DNA from: Niabella beijingensis
GTDB lineage: Bacteria; Bacteroidota; Bacteroidia; Chitinophagales; Chitinophagaceae
Length of the DNA stretch: 64,000 nucleotides
NCBI RefSeq assembly: GCF_020034665.1
Contig: NZ_JAIQDI010000001.1
Coordinates: forward strand, 3,100,001-3,164,000
Direction: 5' to 3'
The notes below the pieces were generated by a model. The model ran no database searches, had not been told where the DNA came from, and was given only the letters and a program-made list of their open reading frames with translations. Positions 8,581-16,833 of the stretch are shown one piece after another (position 1 is the stretch's first letter; every line of letters begins with the position of its first letter). Position numbers and translations under genes: made by a program.

Positions 8581-9519
8581 ATGTCCGTAATAACAGTAGG
8601 TACAATGGCCTTTGATGCTATTGAAACTCCTTTTGGCAAGGCCAATAAAATCGTGGGTGGTTCGGCCACCTATGCCGCATATGCAGCAAGCTATTTTGTA
8701 AAGCCCGTTCAGCAGATCTCCATCATCGGTTATGATTTTCCGGATGAAGAGCTGGAGGCGCTTACAGCAAGAGGGGTACAGCTGGAAGGAGTGGAAAAAG
8801 TGGCCAACAAAAAATCCTTTTTCTGGAAAGGATTGTACCACGAGGACATGAACACCCGTGATACGCTGGTTACCGACCTGAATGTACTGGAAGATTTTGA
8901 TCCGAAGGTTCCGGACAGCTACCAGGGGGCAGAATTTTTGATGCTCGGTAACCTGATGCCCAGTTTACAGATGAGCGTTATCAACCAACTGCGTCAAAAA
9001 CCAAAGCTGATCGTCCTGGACACCATGAACTTCTGGATGGAGTCTGCCATGCCTGACCTGGAACAGGTATTGCAGAAGGTGGACCTGCTGATGGTGAACG
9101 ATTCTGAAGCCCGGGAGCTGACGCATCAGTACTCGTTGATAAAGGCAGCTAAAAAGATCCGCGAAATGGGCCCCAAATACCTGATTATCAAAAAGGGAGA
9201 GAACGGCGCGCTGTTGTTTTATGAGGATAAGGTATTTTTTGCCCCGGCCTTCCCGCTGGAAGACGTATTTGATCCCACCGGTGCAGGCGATACATTTGCC
9301 GGCGGTTTTGTAGGATACCTGGCAAAAACAGGAGATATCAGCTTTACCAATATGAAAAAAGCCATCATTGCCGGCTCTGCAATGGCCAGCTTCTGCGTGG
9401 AAAAATTCGGCAATACCCGCCTGAAGGAACTTACAACAGAGGAGTTAAGCAATAGGATTCAATTATTTAAAGAGCTCACCAGTTTTGAAACAGAGCTGGG
9501 ACTGGGCTCAGACCTGTAA
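8581..9519 (+). CDS. PfkB family carbohydrate/nucleoside kinase
   Basis: A 312-residue ribokinase-fold enzyme. The N-terminal substrate region includes IVGGSATYAAYAAS (residues 24-37), and the C-terminal PfkB signature DPTGAGDTFAGG (residues 231-242) carries the catalytic base Asp237 and the anion hole. It would phosphorylate a sugar or nucleoside with ATP in the cytoplasm; the substrate cannot be read. The last codons (Asp, Leu, stop) lie inside a palindromic repeat described separately, which may have replaced the original 3' end. Probably a single-gene unit. Confidence 0.9.
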   Translation: MSVITVGTMAFDAIETPFGKANKIVGGSATYAAYAASYFVKPVQQISIIGYDFPDEELEALTARGVQLEGVEKVANKKSFFWKGLYHEDMNTRDTLVTDLNVLEDFDPKVPDSYQGAEFLMLGNLMPSLQMSVINQLRQKPKLIVLDTMNFWMESAMPDLEQVLQKVDLLMVNDSEARELTHQYSLIKAAKKIREMGPKYLIIKKGENGALLFYEDKVFFAPAFPLEDVFDPTGAGDTFAGGFVGYLAKTGDISFTNMKKAIIAGSAMASFCVEKFGNTRLKELTTEELSNRIQLFKELTSFETELGLGSDL

Positions 9520-9543
9520 AGTTTTTAAAACCTTACAGGTCTG
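9509..9543. repeat. Palindromic repeat/terminator over the kinase stop codon
   Basis: A perfect 11-base inverted repeat: cagacctgtaa at 9509-9519 and ttacaggtctg at 9533-9543, with further A/T pairing in the 13-base spacer apart from one mismatch. The stop codon of the kinase gene (TAA, 9517-9519) is part of the left arm. A related copy overlaps the 3' end of the sulfite reductase gene at 37257-37288. It probably acts as a bidirectional terminator. Confidence 0.75.
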
Positions 9544-9636
9544 ACCACCAGGCCAACCTACCCGAAAAATCGGTGAATGGCGGGACCGGATACAACTTTT
9601 GGCGGGCTGTTTGTAATCTATAATAAAAATAAAAAG

Positions 9637-9936
9637 ATGACAGCTAAAAAATCGCCTTCACTGTTGTTCTGTATCCTGATGGATGCGATCGGCTACCTGA
9701 GCTATGCCATTCCCGGGCTGGGTGAACTGGCAGATGTGGTATGGGCTCCCGTTTCGGGTCTTGTTTTTGCTTTTGCTTTTGGTGGTAAGAAAGGGATGAC
9801 CGGGGGACTTTTTAACTTTATTGAAGAAGCACTTCCCGGAACTGATTTTATCCCGTCGTTCACCATTATGTGGGTTCTTGTTAACAAAACCGGCTATTTT
9901 AATAAAAAACAGGTCGTACCTGTAAAAAACAGGTAA
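9637..9936 (+). CDS. Small membrane protein of unknown function
   Basis: A 99-residue protein counting from the ATG at 9637; the frame extends to 9577, but the upstream codons follow no plausible start context and the region before 9637 (taaaaataaaaag) looks like leader. Two hydrophobic stretches, about residues 9-25 and 35-50, suggest an integral membrane protein, and the tail is basic. No family was recognised. It sits alone between the kinase and asd. Confidence 0.6.
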   Translation: MTAKKSPSLLFCILMDAIGYLSYAIPGLGELADVVWAPVSGLVFAFAFGGKKGMTGGLFNFIEEALPGTDFIPSFTIMWVLVNKTGYFNKKQVVPVKNR

Positions 9937-10095
9937 GGAACAGCCGGTAACCATTCCGGGCAACGGACTGAAAACGATTCCGTAAAAATTCTTTTTATTA
10001 TTTTGGAGGATAGGCATTCTCTGTCTATTTTTGTTGGAATGGAAATGATGCAACATACAAAGACTACCAAGAAGCAGTCCCCGGCGGAGGGTTTG

Positions 10096-10103
10096 TAGTT
10101 TTG
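10096..10103 (+). promoter_or_regulatory. Candidate -7 element upstream of the asd leader hairpin
   Basis: TAGTTTTG fits TAnnTTTG. Transcription would begin near 10110, producing a short leader that runs straight into the hairpin at 10130-10158 ahead of asd. No convincing -33 box was seen. Confidence 0.35.
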
Positions 10104-10129
10104 TGTGTGAAACATAAATTTTTAACAGG

Positions 10130-10158
10130 CCTTCCGTAAAAGCGGAAGGTTTTTTTTT
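10130..10158 (+). terminator. Intrinsic-terminator-like hairpin just ahead of asd
   Basis: Seven-base stem ccttccg (10130-10136) and cggaagg (10143-10149), loop of six bases, followed by a run of nine T (10150-10158). It ends 24 bases before the asd ATG and nearly 200 bases after the previous gene's stop, so it is either a distant terminator of that gene or a leader attenuator for asd. Confidence 0.7.
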
Positions 10159-10182
10159 AACGATAAACAAGTAAAAACAACA

Positions 10183-11190
10183 ATGAGAGTAGCCGTCGTA
10201 GGCGCCACAGGTTTGGTAGGCACCAAAATGTTACAGGTCTTGGCCGAAAGAAATTTTCCCGTAGCTGAACTGATACCCGTTGCTTCAGCAAAAAGCGTGG
10301 GCAAGGAAGTGGAGTTTAAAGGCACCAAATATAAGGTAGTGGGGATGGAAGAGGCAATTGCTGCAAAACCAAATGTGGCCCTGTTTTCCGCCGGTGGCGG
10401 CACTTCTACTGAGTGGGCGCCCAAATTTGCGGCTGCAGGCATTACGGTGGTGGATAATTCCTCTGCCTGGCGCATGGATCCCAAAGTGCCGCTGGTGGTG
10501 CCGGAGATCAATGCCGATGTACTGACCAGCAATGATAAGATCATCGCTAACCCCAATTGCTCTACCATCCAGATGGTGGTGGCCCTGGCTCCCCTGCATA
10601 AAGCATACAATGCACTGCGTATTGTTGTATCCACCTATCAGAGTGTCACCGGAACAGGCGTAAAAGCAGTGGGTCAGCTGAAAGGTGAGCGGCTGAAAGA
10701 AGTTGCCGGAAACAATGAAAGCTATGAAATGGCTTATAAATATCCCATTGACCTGAACGTGATCCCCCAGATCGATGTGTTCCTGGATAACGGGTACACC
10801 AAGGAAGAAATGAAAATGGTGAACGAGACCAAAAAGATCATGCGGGATGAATCCATACGGGTAACTGCCACTACGGTACGGATACCGGTAATGGGCGGCC
10901 ACAGCGAAGCCGTTAATATCGAATTTGAGAGAGATTTTGATCTTGCCGAAGTACGCCGCTTGCTGGAAGCAGCGCCCGGCGTGATCGTAACGGATGATCT
11001 GGCCAACCAGCATTACCCCATGCCGATGGACGCGCATGAAAAAGATGATGTATTCGTGGGAAGGATCCGCAGGGACGAATCGCAGCCCAATACCCTGAAC
11101 CTGTGGGTGGTAAGCGATAACCTCCGCAAAGGAGCCGCCACCAATGCCGTTCAGATAGCCGAATACCTGGCCGCAAATAACCTGATATAG
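10183..11190 (+). CDS. asd: Aspartate-semialdehyde dehydrogenase
   Basis: A 335-residue cytoplasmic enzyme that reduces aspartyl phosphate to aspartate semialdehyde with NADPH, the branch point to lysine/diaminopimelate, threonine and methionine. The N-terminal GATGLVG (residues 7-13) is the dinucleotide-binding loop, the nucleophile Cys126 lies in NPNCST, and the acid/base His240 is in MGGHSEAVN. The length fits the family. It stands alone, preceded by a terminator-like hairpin only 24 bases upstream, which may attenuate its expression. Confidence 0.97.
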   Translation: MRVAVVGATGLVGTKMLQVLAERNFPVAELIPVASAKSVGKEVEFKGTKYKVVGMEEAIAAKPNVALFSAGGGTSTEWAPKFAAAGITVVDNSSAWRMDPKVPLVVPEINADVLTSNDKIIANPNCSTIQMVVALAPLHKAYNALRIVVSTYQSVTGTGVKAVGQLKGERLKEVAGNNESYEMAYKYPIDLNVIPQIDVFLDNGYTKEEMKMVNETKKIMRDESIRVTATTVRIPVMGGHSEAVNIEFERDFDLAEVRRLLEAAPGVIVTDDLANQHYPMPMDAHEKDDVFVGRIRRDESQPNTLNLWVVSDNLRKGAATNAVQIAEYLAANNLI

Positions 11191-11443
11191 TTGATAGTTT
11201 ATGGTTCATGGTTTTTAGTTTATGGTTTGACGTCTGGGCGTTTGACATTTGAGATTTGATGTTGGATTTTAGAATTTAGGACTTAGAATTTAGGATTTAG
11301 TGCTTATTTGGTTCTTGTTATTTGATATTTGGGATTTCCAATTTGACGTTCACAGCATTTCCCATAAGTTATAACCCATAAGCTATGAACTATGAGCTAT
11401 GGACCACATACTATGAAGGATTCTTCGTTACTTTGCAGCTTCT
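11191..11443. repeat. Low-complexity intergenic spacer of short repeated words
   Basis: The 253 bases between asd and uppS hold no gene. They consist of degenerate repeats: tttatggttcatggttttt near the start, then gaatttaggacttagaattt type units around 11270-11300, then taagctatgaactatgagct type units around 11380-11400. Related phrases occur at 42906-42934 and 44634-44696. A TTACTTTG sequence near 11430 may belong to the uppS promoter. Confidence 0.6.
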
Positions 11444-12190
11444 ATGTCAGATTTAGCAGGGAAAATAGATAAAGAGCGCCTCCCGCGTCATGTTGCCATC
11501 ATTATGGATGGGAACGGCCGATGGGCCCAGGAGCAGGGCCAGGATCGTCTTTTCGGGCATTACCATGGAGTGGAAAGTGTACGGGATATTGTGGAAGGTG
11601 CTGCTGAACTGGGCATCGGGTACCTTACCTTATATGCTTTCAGCACGGAAAACTGGGACCGGCCGGAGTATGAGGTCGTGGGTTTGATGGAGCTGCTGGT
11701 ATCCACCATCCGTAAAGAAGCCGAGGTATTGCATAAAAACAATATACGACTGCATGTGATCGGGGACATGAGCATGCTGCCCGATTATGCCCGGCAGGAG
11801 CTGAATGAAGCGCTGGAAATGACGGCCGGCAATACGGGGCTGAATCTTATCATGGCACTGAGCTACAGCGGGCGCTGGGAGCTGCTGAATGCGGTAAAAA
11901 CTATCGCCTGCGAAGTAAAGAGCGGAAAGCTCAGCCTGGAGGCGATCGATCAGGATGTATTACAGAAATACCTTTGTACCAGTGGTTTCCCGGACCCGGA
12001 GCTGATGATCCGCACCAGCGGGGAGCACCGGATCAGCAACTTTTTGCTGTACCAGCTGGCTTATGCAGAGCTCTATTTTACAGACGTTCGGTGGCCCGAT
12101 TTCCGTAAAAAGAACCTCTACGAAGCCCTGATCGACTACCAGGGCCGGGAACGCCGGTTTGGTAAAACATCGGCCCAGATAACAGAATAG
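11444..12190 (+). CDS. uppS: Isoprenyl transferase (undecaprenyl diphosphate synthase)
   Basis: A 248-residue cis-prenyltransferase that condenses isopentenyl diphosphate units onto farnesyl diphosphate to make the C55 lipid carrier for cell-wall and LPS glycans. The signature HVAIIMDGNGRWA contains catalytic Asp22 and the Gly-Asn-Gly-Arg loop; TLYAFSTENWDRP and RTSGEHRISNFLLYQ (the C-terminal diphosphate-binding segment) are also intact. Length is normal. It lies upstream of bamA in the same direction, an arrangement typical of Bacteroidota, though a 238-base gap separates them. Confidence 0.97.
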   Translation: MSDLAGKIDKERLPRHVAIIMDGNGRWAQEQGQDRLFGHYHGVESVRDIVEGAAELGIGYLTLYAFSTENWDRPEYEVVGLMELLVSTIRKEAEVLHKNNIRLHVIGDMSMLPDYARQELNEALEMTAGNTGLNLIMALSYSGRWELLNAVKTIACEVKSGKLSLEAIDQDVLQKYLCTSGFPDPELMIRTSGEHRISNFLLYQLAYAELYFTDVRWPDFRKKNLYEALIDYQGRERRFGKTSAQITE

Positions 12191-12428
12191 GTTACCATTT
12201 GTTTGCTTAAAACATCCAAATCCCTCAAATACTGGCTCTTTTTAACATACAGTTTCCAAATTTTACCGTTAATTTGCCGCCGCAATGGGAATGAAGCGTT
12301 AGGGTTACCCGGCTGTCATTTACCTGCTTTTACCCGGGTAATGGCAGCAGATGGTAACAGGTTCAAGGATATTTAGGGCTTCCTGCTTTGCAAAATAAAA
12401 TTGATTACCGTAATACATTAACCCTTAT

Positions 12429-15173
12429 ATGCGTTTTTTTATATACAAAGTTTGTATTTTATCCTTCTTTTCTTTTGCGGTAAATCATGCCTTTGCTCAG
12501 GTAGACACAACGCCGGTCACTTCTGTTGATCCCCGTCTGCAGGAATTCCTCCACTCAAACACCCCGCGGGAATATGTGGTATCCGATATCGTGATCAAAG
12601 GAGCTACCAACCTGGACTCGTCCATTGTGTTGTCTGTTTCGGGGATCCAGAAAGGGCAGAAATTCATGTACCCGGGTTCGGACATCTTTTCCCGGGCGAT
12701 CCAAAACCTTTGGAAACAACAGCTTTTTGCTGATGTTGAAGTATACATCACCCATGTGGACAATGATAAAGTAAGCATCGAGATCGCTGTTACAGAGCGC
12801 CCCCGGCTGGGAAACTTTAAGTATGAAGGGATCAAAAAGACAGAGATCGAAGAACTTACAAAGAAAATCGGACTGGTAAAACAACGCATTCTCTCAGAAA
12901 ACATACGGCAGAACATCCACCAGGTAATAAAAACCTATTTTGAAGACAAGGGGTATTACGATGTGATCACCAACCTGGATGAATCCAAGGACCCGGTTTA
13001 TCCCAACTCCATCTTTCTTACTATTAAAGTGAACAAAGGCAAAAAGGTAAAAATTGATGAGGTGAACTTTTTCGGGAATGAGAGTGTGGAGGCCGCCAAG
13101 CTGAAAAAACAAATGAAGGGCACAAAAGAGCGGACCCGGATGTCGCTGTATCCTTCCACCTATATAAGTCCTTATGGGCCCCATCAGATCTACAGCTTTA
13201 ACGAATACATGAAGGACTGGGGCTTTCTTACCGGCACCAAAACACTGAAAGTGCTGGACCCTTATTTCCGGTTTAAATTCTTCAGCTCTTCCAAATTCAA
13301 CACCAAAAAATACGGGGAAGACAAGGAAAAGGTATTGAAGTACTTTAATGCCAAAGGATACCGGGATGCACAGATCGTTGCTGATACACAGGTAATACAG
13401 AACAACCGAATGTATGTCGACATCAAGGTAAATGAAGGGCACAAGTACTATTTCGGGAATGTGACCTGGAAAGGGAACTCCAAATTTTCGGATACTGTGC
13501 TGAACAATATCCTCGGTATCAACAGGGGCGATGTATATGATGCCAGTGTGCTGAATAAAAAGCTGGGATTGGAACCCAGTCAGGATGTATACGATATCAC
13601 CACACTCTATAATGATGAAGGGTACCTGTTCTTTAATGTAACACCCGTGGAAACAAAGATCTACAATGATACTATCGATCATGAGATCCGGATCATGGAA
13701 GGCCCCATCGCCCGTATCAAGAATGTGGTGATCATGGGTAACGAGCGCACAAAGGATCATGTGATCCGGAGGGAACTGCGGACCATACCGGGTGAGCTCT
13801 TCAGCCGTACCGACCTGATGCGTTCCATACGGGAGCTGAATACGCTGAACTACTTCGAGCAGGAGTCCATTAACCCGCAGCCTGTACCTAACCAGGCAGA
13901 CGGTACGGTGGACATCAACTGGAAGCTGAAGGAAAAATCATCCGATCAGCTGGAGCTTTCTGCCGGATGGGGTGGAGGTATCGGTCTTACCGGTACCCTG
14001 GGGGTTACTTTCAATAACTTCTCCATCCGGAATATCTGGAAAAAAGAAGCCTGGGATCCGTTGCCGGTAGGGGATGGACAAAAGCTCAGTCTCCGCGTGC
14101 AGTCGAACGGACGGGTATACCGTTCCTACAACTTCTCCTTTACAGAGCCCTGGCTGGGTGGAAAGAAAAGAACTTCCCTGACCCTGGGGTATAATAACAC
14201 AAAATATAATGCCTCCTTCTATGATCCTTACCGGAGCGGCGGATACCGGTTTTCGAAAGATACTTCACTTACGGTAAACGGGATCAGTGTGGGACTGGGC
14301 AAGCAGTTAAAATGGCCGGATGACTACTTCACCATCGGTTATACCGTTGCCTATACACGGTATAAGGTAAAAAAGATGGGCTATCAGTACGGACTTCCGT
14401 TTGATGATGGTATTTCCAACAACCTTAGCTTTAAGCTTAGCCTGAGCCGTTCTTCAGTATCAGACCCGATCTTCCCGAGAAGCGGTAGCGAACTGATGGC
14501 AAGTGTTCAGGCCACCCCGCCTTATTCTGCCTTCAGATCTTCTTCAACCGGCACTTCTAATGAGAATCAGTATAAAAATGTGGAATATCATAAATGGCGT
14601 TTCGGTGCACAATGGTATGTGCCGCTGGGACGTCCGAAGGGTGAAGATAAGAACCGCCAGTTTGTACTGAAGCTGGCTGCCAAATACGGCTTTATGGGCC
14701 GTTACAACAAAGACCTGAACTACTCGCCGTTTGAGCGGTTCCAGCTGGGGGATGCCGGGATGAGCAATACGTATTCCCTGACCGGTTTCGACATCATTGC
14801 ACACCGCGGGTACCCGATCTATACCAACTCCGATCCCACAGTAAATCCTGATAACGGAAGTGGCGGGGATACCCGGAACATGTTCATCATTTTTAACAAA
14901 TACCAGGCAGAGCTGCGCTATCCGCTGGTAACCAACCCCGGAAGCACGATCTACGGACTGGCTTTCTTTGAGGCCGCTAACGGTTGGCACGATTATAAGG
15001 AGTATAATCCATTCAAGTTACGCCGCAGTGTGGGTCTGGGTATGCGTTTTTACCTGCCGATGTTCGGTCTGCTTGGATTTGACTACGGGATCGGTATCGA
15101 CCGCCTGGTACCCGGGCAGGGTCTGAAGAATGCGGGTAAGTTCACCTTTATGCTCGGATTTGAACCTGAGTAA
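12429..15173 (+). CDS. bamA: Outer membrane protein assembly factor BamA
   Basis: A 914-residue Omp85 protein. After a signal peptide (residues 1-23) come five predicted POTRA domains (about residues 50-470; for example VVSDIVIKGATNLDSSIV and ARIKNVVIMGNERTKDHVI), then a 16-strand barrel. Barrel segments include the strongly conserved GIDRLVPGQG near the C-terminus and a final aromatic-rich strand FTFMLGFEPE. It is the core insertase that folds beta-barrel proteins into the outer membrane. It is longer than the E. coli protein (about 810 residues), as is usual in this phylum. Two OmpH/Skp chaperone genes follow in the same direction. Confidence 0.96.
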   Translation: MRFFIYKVCILSFFSFAVNHAFAQVDTTPVTSVDPRLQEFLHSNTPREYVVSDIVIKGATNLDSSIVLSVSGIQKGQKFMYPGSDIFSRAIQNLWKQQLFADVEVYITHVDNDKVSIEIAVTERPRLGNFKYEGIKKTEIEELTKKIGLVKQRILSENIRQNIHQVIKTYFEDKGYYDVITNLDESKDPVYPNSIFLTIKVNKGKKVKIDEVNFFGNESVEAAKLKKQMKGTKERTRMSLYPSTYISPYGPHQIYSFNEYMKDWGFLTGTKTLKVLDPYFRFKFFSSSKFNTKKYGEDKEKVLKYFNAKGYRDAQIVADTQVIQNNRMYVDIKVNEGHKYYFGNVTWKGNSKFSDTVLNNILGINRGDVYDASVLNKKLGLEPSQDVYDITTLYNDEGYLFFNVTPVETKIYNDTIDHEIRIMEGPIARIKNVVIMGNERTKDHVIRRELRTIPGELFSRTDLMRSIRELNTLNYFEQESINPQPVPNQADGTVDINWKLKEKSSDQLELSAGWGGGIGLTGTLGVTFNNFSIRNIWKKEAWDPLPVGDGQKLSLRVQSNGRVYRSYNFSFTEPWLGGKKRTSLTLGYNNTKYNASFYDPYRSGGYRFSKDTSLTVNGISVGLGKQLKWPDDYFTIGYTVAYTRYKVKKMGYQYGLPFDDGISNNLSFKLSLSRSSVSDPIFPRSGSELMASVQATPPYSAFRSSSTGTSNENQYKNVEYHKWRFGAQWYVPLGRPKGEDKNRQFVLKLAAKYGFMGRYNKDLNYSPFERFQLGDAGMSNTYSLTGFDIIAHRGYPIYTNSDPTVNPDNGSGGDTRNMFIIFNKYQAELRYPLVTNPGSTIYGLAFFEAANGWHDYKEYNPFKLRRSVGLGMRFYLPMFGLLGFDYGIGIDRLVPGQGLKNAGKFTFMLGFEPE

Positions 15174-15222
15174 ACCTTTCCGCAATATTTTGCATCTATA
15201 GAAAAGAAAAACCGATTTGTAT

Positions 15223-15735
15223 ATGAAACAACTACTTGTATTGACTATCGGGCTGCTGTTTTCAGCATCTGCTGCAATGGCCCAAAAATATGTGATCGTA
15301 GATACGCGTTATATATTTGATAAGCTGCCGGAATATAAGCAGGTACAGGCTTCTATTAATAATACCGCTTCCGGCTGGCAGAAAGAAATTGATCAGAAAC
15401 AGGCAGATCTGGATAAGGCTTACGATGAGTATGACTCCCAGCAAAGCATGCTGAGTGCTGATGCCCGGAGAAAAAAAGAAGATGATCTTTTTAAAAAAGA
15501 AAAAGAATTACGGGACCTGCAAAAGCAACGTTTTGGTTTTGAGGGGGATCTGTTTAAGAAAAGACAGGAGCTGATGGGCCCGCTGCAGGAGAAGGTGAAC
15601 CGTGCTGTTCAAAAGCTGGTGATCGAAAAAGGTTATGATTTGGTTTTGGACAAAAGTGAGGGGAAATCCATTATATTTGCCGACCCGAAATTGGACAAGA
15701 GTGATGAGGTATTGAAATTACTATCTGTAAAATAA
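15223..15735 (+). CDS. OmpH/Skp family periplasmic chaperone (first copy)
   Basis: A 170-residue Skp-like protein. The start is set at the ATG at 15223, two codons after an in-frame TTG. A signal peptide (about residues 1-20, ending AMAQ) is followed by YVIVDTRYIFDKLPEYKQ, the conserved N-terminal strand of OmpH, and a long charged coiled coil (about residues 45-125) that forms the chaperone tentacles. It would hold unfolded outer-membrane proteins in the periplasm on their way to BamA, which is encoded just upstream. Confidence 0.9.
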   Translation: MKQLLVLTIGLLFSASAAMAQKYVIVDTRYIFDKLPEYKQVQASINNTASGWQKEIDQKQADLDKAYDEYDSQQSMLSADARRKKEDDLFKKEKELRDLQKQRFGFEGDLFKKRQELMGPLQEKVNRAVQKLVIEKGYDLVLDKSEGKSIIFADPKLDKSDEVLKLLSVK

Positions 15736-15843
15736 GCAAGCCGCAACGCTTCGGAATCAAATTTCATTAATAAAAACAAAATAAACTTAAAAACCCGTCC
15801 GACCGGAGAACGTTACCCGGTCAGACAAACAAAAAATTTTTAA

Positions 15844-16410
15844 ATGAAACGTATAAAAATCCTTGCCCTGGCATTGGGTCTTGTAGTTGCCTCCGGCTCT
15901 GCTGTTTCTGCGCAAAAGATCGCTACGGCAAATCTGGATGCCATTATCGCCAATTTACCTGAATTCCCTCAAAAACAACAGCAGCTGCAGCAATTTCAGC
16001 AGGATTCCATCGGCGGTGAATATGAGCAGTTGTCGAAAGAATATATGGAAAAGGACAGCATGATCAAAAAGGCAACCTCTCCTTCTGTAAAATCTGCACT
16101 GGAAAAAGAGATCGGACCGATCCGCGCTGCACTGGCCAACTGGCAGGAGTATGCCGGTCAGAAGAACCAGGCAAAACAAAGCGAGCTGTTCGGCCCACTG
16201 GTTAAAAAAGCACAGGATGCATTAAACACTGTTGCAAAAGAAAAAGGCTATACATATGTATTGCAGCCGGAAGCCTTCCTGGTAATCCCTCCGACGGATG
16301 ACCTTACCATGAGCATTGCTGAAAAGCTGGGTATTAAAACCAACCAAGCCGGTGGCGCAAAACCCGCAGCCGGAGCAGCTGGTGCAACAAAACCCCCCGC
16401 AGCCAAATAA
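15844..16410 (+). CDS. OmpH/Skp family periplasmic chaperone (second copy)
   Basis: A 188-residue paralogue of the gene upstream. The signal peptide (residues 1-23) is followed by KIATANLDAIIANLPEFPQ and a Gln/Lys-rich coiled coil (about residues 45-130). The C-terminus ends in an Ala/Gly/Pro-rich tail of about 20 residues (GGAKPAAGAAGATKPPAAK) that the first copy lacks. Tandem Skp copies after bamA are common in Bacteroidota. A clear terminator follows. Confidence 0.9.
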   Translation: MKRIKILALALGLVVASGSAVSAQKIATANLDAIIANLPEFPQKQQQLQQFQQDSIGGEYEQLSKEYMEKDSMIKKATSPSVKSALEKEIGPIRAALANWQEYAGQKNQAKQSELFGPLVKKAQDALNTVAKEKGYTYVLQPEAFLVIPPTDDLTMSIAEKLGIKTNQAGGAKPAAGAAGATKPPAAK

Positions 16411-16431
16411 GCAAAGAATATACTGAAATAT

Positions 16432-16463
16432 AAAAAGGCTACAGTTTACTGTGGCCTTTTTTA
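16432..16463 (+). terminator. Intrinsic terminator after the second Skp gene
   Basis: aaaaaggctacag pairs with ctgtggcctttttt around a TTTA loop, followed by the T-run, 20 bases after the stop codon. The A-rich left arm makes it potentially bidirectional. Confidence 0.8.
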
Positions 16464-16578
16464 ATGCCTGGCACCCCTGACTTCCTCCCTCAATGAACCA
16501 CACCCGCGTCCGGTTAATTTTCGGTAATACAAACTGCAATGCAGCGCTGATCCTTGAAGTAAGTGACGGTAACAGGCA

Positions 16579-16833
16579 ATGAAGGTGCAGCACACCGGTC
16601 ATAGTAGCGGCCCGGTGTACGAAATTACCGCCGCGCTGCGGCTGAGACGCTCATTTGCCACTCCGGATTACAAAGATTACGTGCGTGCGGCGCCCTTGTT
16701 TACCCATTTTATTGATGTGCCGGAAAGCGCCGGTTTCAGGGTGCCTTATTCTGAAACGACCCTGCTTATCCTGATTCATAATGCGATGAATCCGGATTTT
16801 TTCAGCGGCTGCCCGGTTTTTTTGAAAAACTGA
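16579..16833 (+). CDS. Small ORF of unknown function, possibly a remnant
   Basis: An 84-codon frame that opens right after a stop at 16570-16572. Its codon choice (many CTG, GCG, CCG, GAT) looks like the neighbouring real genes, which is why it is listed, but no domain was recognised and there is no signal peptide. Its last 32 bases overlap the 3' end of the convergent permease gene. It may be a small real gene or the truncated end of a lost one. Confidence 0.3.
   Translation: MKVQHTGHSSGPVYEITAALRLRRSFATPDYKDYVRAAPLFTHFIDVPESAGFRVPYSETTLLILIHNAMNPDFFSGCPVFLKN

Noticed and set aside
12894..13760. Minus-strand frame of 288 codons opposite bamA
   Set aside because: It is a shadow of bamA, with Val/Ile/His-rich antisense composition and no plausible start.
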